Positions 7,149-10,964 of a DNA stretch of 10,964 nt are shown here, piece after piece (positions within the stretch are counted from its first letter, which is position 1; the number at the start of each line of letters is the position of its first letter). The notes under the pieces are model-generated. The model saw nothing but the letters and a program-made list of their open reading frames with translations. It made no database searches and had not been told where the DNA came from. A program made the position numbers and the translations under genes. This stretch comes from SIG578 sp045655125 (GTDB taxonomy: Bacteria > Bacillota > Clostridia > Oscillospirales > Ruminococcaceae), in NCBI GenBank assembly GCA_045655125.1, contig JAZOOR010000074.1:1-10964 (forward strand), read 5' to 3'.

Positions 7149-7187
7149 AAAGAAAACCCTGCAAAGTCAGTAAACGTTGCAGGGTTT
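7149..7187 (-). terminator. Intrinsic terminator after the secreted-protein gene
   Basis: A perfect 11-base-pair stem (7177-7187 pairing with 7154-7164; AAACCCTGCAA and its complement) encloses a 12-base loop. It runs into TTTTCTTT on the minus strand (7156-7149). It starts 12 bases after the TAA of the gene ending at 7200. No T-run follows on the plus strand, so it works in one direction only. It separates the secG unit from the sortase operon. Confidence 0.9.
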
Positions 7188-7199
7188 GTAATGCTAGGA

Positions 7200-7742
7200 T
7201 TACAGAGTGTATTTCTTTTTAAAATAAACGCAAAAAATCATTCCAATAATTGATATAAAGAATGTTGCTACACAGACGGGAACGGCAATATCTGCAGTTC
7301 CAGGGCTCTGGGGAGAATCGTTTCCCGCGGGTACAACCTTGTTAATTACAATTTTATCGCCATCAATTCTGAAATCAATTCTGATAGTATTGACATTTGC
7401 TGCAACAGTAATGTTATAACTACCGTCATCAAGCAGGACATATTTAGTTTCAGTTCCTCTTGAAAGGGTGAATTTTACCTTTCCAAGCTCGGTAGAATCC
7501 TTCTTTACAACAAGAACATGCTCTCCTGCTTCAAAGCCATCGATACGGAAATTGCCGTTTTTATCAATCTTTGATTCAGCTTTGTCGTCAAGAACAGCAA
7601 CAGATGCGGAGAAATTAACATTGCCGACAACATTAAATTTATCAGGTTTTGCTTCTCCACTTGGGCTGGAAACTGCAAATACACACACAGATGCCGAAAT
7701 TGCAATGACTGCCATTGTTAAGAATGAAATAATTTTCTTCAT
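7200..7742 (-). CDS. Secreted protein with carboxypeptidase-regulatory-like domain and putative sorting signal
   Basis: I do not recognise a named family for this 180-residue protein. It has a typical Sec signal peptide (MKKIISFLTM..., predicted cleavage after VFA at 21-23). The middle part contains DKNGNFRIDGFEAGEHVLVV (60-79), which resembles the beta-sandwich carboxypeptidase regulatory-like fold found in many surface proteins. A second beta-rich stretch follows at about 98-137. The C-terminus reads SPGTAD at 146-151, then a hydrophobic segment at about 152-173, then KKKYTL. That is the three-part layout of a sortase sorting signal, with an (S/N)PxT(A/G) motif in place of LPxTG. A class B sortase gene follows 132 bases downstream. 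The alternative is a plain single-pass membrane protein with an external domain. ATG has GGAGG 9 bases upstream. The gene is 36 bases after secG and is closed by an intrinsic terminator. Secretion is well supported; covalent wall attachment is inference. Confidence 0.8.
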   Translation of the reverse strand: MKKIISFLTMAVIAISASVCVFAVSSPSGEAKPDKFNVVGNVNFSASVAVLDDKAESKIDKNGNFRIDGFEAGEHVLVVKKDSTELGKVKFTLSRGTETKYVLLDDGSYNITVAANVNTIRIDFRIDGDKIVINKVVPAGNDSPQSPGTADIAVPVCVATFFISIIGMIFCVYFKKKYTL

Positions 7743-7778
7743 AACAATTTACCTCCGATATTAAATTTTTAATGTAAA

Positions 7779-8030
7779 TTATTTTACAAATCTGCTCACA
7801 ATACCTACCGCAAGTGTAAGCACCATAAATACAATGACACAGATTTTAGTAAATTTCTTAAGCTTTTCTTCTCTGGTCTGACCGCGATTGCTGTTAAAAT
7901 AGGACTGAGAAACATCACCTGTAACAGCAGAAGACATTCCATCGGTAGAATCTTGAAGCATTACTAAAACAATTATAGCAATACTTGTTAAAATTAGAAG
8001 TGCACCTGAAATTATTTCGAAAATATTCAT
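7779..8030 (-). CDS. secG: Preprotein translocase subunit SecG
   Basis: SecG is the small auxiliary subunit of the SecYEG channel and aids SecA-driven export through the inner membrane. The 83 residues have two membrane helices, at about 4-26 and 62-79. They are joined by the conserved cytoplasmic loop VMLQDSTDGMSSAVTG (23-38) with SQSYFNSNRG (41-50) and a basic REEKLKKFTK stretch. The length and the LQ...G(M/L)SS pattern match Firmicutes SecG. ATG has a strong GGAGG site about 8 bases upstream, and a promoter lies at 8065-8093. In many Firmicutes secG sits beside rnr and smpB. Here it is followed by a secreted-protein gene instead. Confidence 0.9.
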   Translation of the reverse strand: MNIFEIISGALLILTSIAIIVLVMLQDSTDGMSSAVTGDVSQSYFNSNRGQTREEKLKKFTKICVIVFMVLTLAVGIVSRFVK

Positions 8031-8064
8031 TATAATTCCTCCGAATATCTTTATTAACTATAAA

Positions 8065-8093
8065 ATGATAACATAATTTTTGTTTTTATGCAA
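8065..8093 (-). promoter_or_regulatory. Probable sigma-A promoter for secG
   Basis: On the minus strand TTGCAT (8093-8088; first three of six consensus bases) and TATCAT (8070-8065; five of six) have a 17-base spacer that is very A-rich. The expected start is near 8058, a leader of about 28 bases. The whole 111-base gap from 8031 to 8141 is AT-rich, so a chance match is possible, but spacing and position fit. Confidence 0.6.
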
Positions 8094-8141
8094 TATCTTT
8101 TTTTATTTTTATGCCATTTATTTAATAATTTACATAAATGA

Positions 8142-8357
8142 TTATATTTCAAAATCTTTTTCAGTTAAATCATTTGATAAAATGGCTTTTTTAGGAACGC
8201 GTTTTAGTGGGTCATAGTTGAATTTTCGGCAGGAGCTTAAAGAAGATACTATTCCTTTTTTAGAACAAAAAACGGTATCGCCCTCACTGTTTACTCTGCC
8301 AAAACGACAATGCAGGCACGCGGGCTCAATTTTATTTCCAAATAATTTGATTTTCAA
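8142..8357 (-). CDS. Small four-cysteine protein of unknown function
   Basis: This is a 71-residue soluble protein without a signal peptide or membrane helix. Four cysteines are at 14, 17, 31 and 43 (CLHC, FC, SC). The CxxC plus two single cysteines suggests a small zinc or iron-sulfur site. The centre reads CRKFNYDPLKRVPKK (43-57), and the last part is acidic, ending LTEKDFEI. I recall similar short proteins with a KYDPLKR-type motif in other Clostridia but know no function. The start is TTG with GAGAGGG 8 bases upstream, and the gene begins 16 bases after the recN stop, so it is very probably cotranscribed with recN. The regular RBS, the cysteine spacing and the fit into the operon argue for a real gene. 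A role in DNA repair or metal sensing would be a guess from position only. Confidence 0.75.
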   Translation of the reverse strand: MKIKLFGNKIEPACLHCRFGRVNSEGDTVFCSKKGIVSSLSSCRKFNYDPLKRVPKKAILSNDLTEKDFEI

Positions 8358-8373
8358 TTAAAAAACCCTCTCA

Positions 8374-10035
8374 TTATTGATTTAATAGCTCTTCAGCAGC
8401 TTTAAGAGTTGCAGATGTTATTACTTCTCCGCCCATTATGCGTGCAACCTCGCTAATACGTTCTGTATCAGTTAAAGAACGAACAGATGTATATGTTCTG
8501 CTATCTAAAGTTTTCTTTTCTATTAACAGGTGATTATCTGCGAGGGACGCTATCTGAGCTAAATGGGTAACGCACAAAACCTGCCTTTTAGATGAAATTT
8601 GCTTCATTTTTACGCCTATTTTTCTGGCGGTTTTTCCGCTTACCCCTGTATCAATCTCATCAAATATTAGTGTTTGCGTTTCGTCAGCTTGAGAAAGAAC
8701 GGTCTTTATTGCAAGCATAATTCTGGAAAGCTCTCCCCCTGATGCAATTTTTGAAAGTGGGCGAAGCTCTTCTCCCCTATTGGCAGAAACCATAAATTCT
8801 ACTTGGTCACATCCGTCATTCTTAAGCGGGAGTATATTGTGTGAAACCGAAAAACATACGTTTGGCATATCCAAAAAGTTAAGCTCGTTAGTTATCTGCT
8901 CACAAAGTGACTTGCAAGCGGCGAGTCTTTTTTTTGATAGCTGCTCAGCCTTTTGAGTACACTTACTAAATAGAGCGTCATATTCCTTTTGGAGATTTAT
9001 TAAATGCTGTTCACTAAAGCTTATTTCATCATACTCATTTTGCATTTGAGATAGCTTTTTAAGTATCTCGGTCACGCTGGAGCCGTATTTTTGTTTTAAT
9101 CGGAATATTAGGTCAAGCCGCGCTTCAATCTCATCGAGCTCTTTAGGATCAAACTCAAATCTGTTACCAAGGCTTCTGACCTCTGAAAAAACCTCTTCTA
9201 GCTCATATGCTATTGATGATGCGGCGTCTGACAACGATGAAAGGTCAGGGGCATATTCAGAAACAGTTCTTAATGCGTTCGCTGCCTTACCTATGAGATT
9301 AACCGCGCCATCTGATTCATCACTGCCGCCAAGCAGTGAATATGCATAGGAAATATTTTCAGATAGCTCTTCGGAGTTTCTTATTATATCTCTTTTTGAA
9401 AGAAGTTCTTCTTCCTCTCCCTCTACAAGCGCTGCAGACTCAATTTCGTCAATCTGGAATTTAAGTAATTCGATCTTTCTTTCTTTTAACTCGTCATCAC
9501 TTTCAATGGTTTGAAGCTTTGAGCGGACATCGCACATTTTTTTATATATAGCCTTGTACTCGTTAAGTTCGCTTAAAAGACCGGCATATCCGTCTATAAA
9601 ACCAATGTGTTTTGAGGGTGATAAAAGCTGCTGATTGTCGTGCTGTCCATGGATATTTATAAGCAACGGTGCAATCTGCCGAATAACCATCATAGGAACT
9701 ATATTTCCATTAAGGCGAAAAATACTTCTTCCCTCAAGCGTCAGCTCTCTGCTAAGCATAACAAATCCATCTTCGGACAATGCGCACCCAAGTTCATTAA
9801 GTGTTTCCTGAGCAGAGGCGCCAATATCGCAGAATACGGCCGAAATTTTTGCTTTTGAGGCTCCGCCTCTGATAATATCCTTAGAGGTTTTTTCACCTGT
9901 TACAGCATTGATAGAGTCAATTATTATAGATTTTCCTGCGCCGGTTTCACCTGTTAATACGTGAAAGCCATCAGAAAACACAATATTTGCCTCTTCTATA
10001 ACAGCTACATTTTCAATGTGAAGCTCAATCAGCAT
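8374..10035 (-). CDS. recN: DNA repair protein RecN
   Basis: RecN is a cytoplasmic SMC-like ATPase that gathers at double-strand breaks and helps bring ends and sister DNA together for RecA-dependent repair. The 553 residues match the family. The N-terminal head has Walker A GETGAGKS (29-36) and the Q-loop region HGQHDNQQLL (129-138). A coiled-coil rich middle spans roughly 155-380. The C-terminal head has the ABC signature LSKIASGGELSRIML (427-441), Walker B TLIFDEID (455-462) with GVSG (464-467), and the switch His491 in CVTHLAQIA. The short coiled coil is typical of RecN as opposed to SMC. ATG has AAGGAG 9 bases upstream overlapping the argR stop. The nadK-argR-recN order is classic for Firmicutes. 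The usual next genes, spoIVB and spo0A, are not here. No SOS box was sought rigorously, and none was obvious because the promoter is outside the window. Confidence 0.97.
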   Translation of the reverse strand: MLIELHIENVAVIEEANIVFSDGFHVLTGETGAGKSIIIDSINAVTGEKTSKDIIRGGASKAKISAVFCDIGASAQETLNELGCALSEDGFVMLSRELTLEGRSIFRLNGNIVPMMVIRQIAPLLINIHGQHDNQQLLSPSKHIGFIDGYAGLLSELNEYKAIYKKMCDVRSKLQTIESDDELKERKIELLKFQIDEIESAALVEGEEEELLSKRDIIRNSEELSENISYAYSLLGGSDESDGAVNLIGKAANALRTVSEYAPDLSSLSDAASSIAYELEEVFSEVRSLGNRFEFDPKELDEIEARLDLIFRLKQKYGSSVTEILKKLSQMQNEYDEISFSEQHLINLQKEYDALFSKCTQKAEQLSKKRLAACKSLCEQITNELNFLDMPNVCFSVSHNILPLKNDGCDQVEFMVSANRGEELRPLSKIASGGELSRIMLAIKTVLSQADETQTLIFDEIDTGVSGKTARKIGVKMKQISSKRQVLCVTHLAQIASLADNHLLIEKKTLDSRTYTSVRSLTDTERISEVARIMGGEVITSATLKAAEELLNQ

Positions 10036-10048
10036 TGTAAATGTCTCC

Positions 10049-10513
10049 TTATCCTTTTATAATCTGTCTTATTTCGCTTACAAGCTTTAGCGCCTGCTGT
10101 TCGTTTCTAAGTAACACAAAAATAGTGTCATCTCCGGCTATTGATCCAACGACATCGCGGATTTTCATATTATCAAGAGCTGCGCAGGCAGCGTTTGCCA
10201 TTCCTGTGTGGCACTTTAAAACAACAATATGAAAAGCATAATCAACACTGACAACGGCTTCGGAAAAAATTGAACGAAATTTTGTGCTTAATTCTGTACC
10301 CTTTTCTTGAGACGGAACATCATACTTGTATATGCCTGTATCTGTCATAACCTTTATGAGCCTGAGTTCACGAATATCGCGGGAAAGAGTTGCCTGTGTT
10401 GCAGAAAAACCACTTTCTTTTAAAAGCTCCATAAGTTTTCCCTGAGTGTCGACATCATTGTTTGCAATGATATGTAAAATCATTTCCTGTCTTTTCTGTT
10501 TCATAAATAGCAC
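10049..10513 (-). CDS. argR: Arginine repressor ArgR
   Basis: ArgR (AhrC in Bacillus) is a hexameric, arginine-dependent regulator that represses arginine synthesis genes and can activate catabolism. The protein is 154 residues. The N-terminal winged helix contains DTQGKLMELL (22-31) and the recognition segment SATQATLSRDIRELRLIKV (37-55). The C-terminal oligomerisation and arginine-binding domain ends with GSIAGDDTIFVLLR (123-136), whose GDD (127-129) contacts arginine in the family. GTG at 10513 is preferred because GGAAAGG (10519-10525) lies 5 bases before it. ATG at 10504 gives 151 residues, closer to the usual start MKxxR, but is 14 bases from that site. The gene starts 2 bases after the NAD kinase stop and is 13 bases from recN. 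Pairing with recN and nadK is conserved in Firmicutes. Its targets cannot be inferred from this window. Confidence 0.95.
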   Translation of the reverse strand: MLFMKQKRQEMILHIIANNDVDTQGKLMELLKESGFSATQATLSRDIRELRLIKVMTDTGIYKYDVPSQEKGTELSTKFRSIFSEAVVSVDYAFHIVVLKCHTGMANAACAALDNMKIRDVVGSIAGDDTIFVLLRNEQQALKLVSEIRQIIKG

Positions 10514-10515
10514 GA

Positions 10516-10964
10516 CTACCTTTCCATTAGCTTTGTGTTAATTGCCGAATAATAGTTTTTTTCGCTTGGAGATAGGAATTTAATATTTTTTTCGTATCTT
10601 TTTATCTTGATTATATCATTTTCCGCAACATCTACGGAATTAAGACCATCTGCAACAACAAAAACCTTTCTTCGCTCTGAATCTGCATTGGTTTTAACAA
10701 TTATATTTTCAAACTCGGGTAGAATTATTGTTCTTGAAAACAAAGAATGTGAGCAAATTGGTGTTAAGGATATTGCCTTTACATTAGGATGCATTATTGG
10801 TCCACCGGCAGACATTGCGTAGGCAGTTGAGCCTGATGCTGTTGAAAAAATTACTCCGTCGGCTCTATAATGTGCGGTGGGAACACCCGAACATTCAACA
10901 TTTAGGTCTATTATCCCCGAGAATGCATTTTTGCATATTACAATATCATTTATAGCAGTAAAGG
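10516..10964 (-). CDS. nadK: NAD kinase, C-terminal 148 residues, cut by window edge
   Basis: NAD kinase makes NADP from NAD and ATP or polyphosphate and is the only route to NADP in most bacteria. The gene enters from beyond the high-coordinate edge; the reading frame is open from 10962. The visible part begins FTAINDIVI. It carries the family motif DGVIFSTASGSTAYAMSAGG around residues 34-53 of the fragment, then HPNVKAISLTPICSHSLFSR, which is the NAD-binding beta-sandwich domain. The catalytic GGDG motif is in the missing N-terminal half. An internal ATG at 10815 opens a 99-codon frame, but it lies inside the conserved SAGG block and is not a real start. The gene ends 2 bases before argR. 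NAD kinase upstream of argR-recN is the common Firmicutes order. Confidence 0.95.
   Translation of the reverse strand, partial: FTAINDIVICKNAFSGIIDLNVECSGVPTAHYRADGVIFSTASGSTAYAMSAGGPIMHPNVKAISLTPICSHSLFSRTIILPEFENIIVKTNADSERRKVFVVADGLNSVDVAENDIIKIKRYEKNIKFLSPSEKNYYSAINTKLMER

Noticed and set aside
7169..7182. Catabolite-responsive (cre)-like sequence around GTAAACGTT
   Set aside because: Only the core matches and the outer bases fail; most of it is loop and arm of the terminator hairpin.
8115..8140. Inverted repeat CATTTAT/ATAAATG as terminator of the recN operon
   Set aside because: The stem is seven AT-rich pairs with a 12-base loop and no T-run on the minus strand; too weak to call, so read-through into secG remains possible.
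10516..10815. Independent 99-residue gene starting at ATG 10815
   Set aside because: The frame stays open to the window edge and the upstream translation is clearly NAD kinase; the ATG lies inside the STAYAMSAGG motif.
1..10964. CRISPR array, tRNA/rRNA, insertion sequence, phage or defence genes
   Set aside because: No repeats, clover-leaf elements, transposase or related motifs were found; the window is nearly filled by named core genes.

Overview
The window is AT-rich and tightly packed, with every recognisable gene on the minus strand, so transcription runs from high to low coordinates. The gene families and their order (nadK-argR-recN, then hprK-murB-rapZ-whiA-dnaE), the type IIB-like MurB, the class B sortase and the strong AGGAGG-type ribosome binding sites point to a Clostridia-class Firmicute. 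A gut Oscillospirales/Ruminococcaceae-like genome is my best guess, made from protein resemblance and not from a search. TAA, TGA and TAG all serve as stops in normal positions, so the standard bacterial code fits. The window cuts a gene at each end.

Region by region, in transcription order. (1) 10964-8142: the C-terminal part of NAD kinase, the arginine repressor ArgR, the DNA repair ATPase RecN, and a 71-residue four-cysteine protein of unknown function. Genes are separated by about 2-16 bases and read as one operon. (2) 8093-7149: a plausible promoter, secG, then a 180-residue secreted protein with a signal peptide, a carboxypeptidase-regulatory-like beta domain and a C-terminal sorting-signal-like tail (SPGTAD, hydrophobic stretch, KKK). 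A clean intrinsic terminator closes this unit. (3) 7138-1: a perfect-consensus sigma-A promoter followed by class B sortase, an LCP-family wall-polymer ligase (overlapping the sortase by 20 bases), hprK, a ROK-family glucokinase, murB, rapZ, whiA and the start of dnaE. No internal gap exceeds about 22 bases, so this reads as one long operon.

How they fit together: the second and third units concern the cell envelope and carbon state. SecG supports export. The secreted protein is a likely substrate for the neighbouring sortase. LCP attaches glycopolymers to peptidoglycan. MurB makes UDP-MurNAc. HprK and glucokinase control and feed sugar catabolism. RapZ and WhiA are conserved regulators, in other bacteria linked to amino-sugar supply and to division.

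The most interesting part is the sortase / putative sorting-signal protein / LCP group placed directly upstream of a conserved hprK-whiA cluster. The four-cysteine small protein and the absence of yvcK between rapZ and whiA are secondary points. There are no RNA genes, CRISPR arrays, insertion sequences or phage genes that I can support. The two gaps over 100 bases (8031-8141 and 7069-7199) contain promoters and a terminator.
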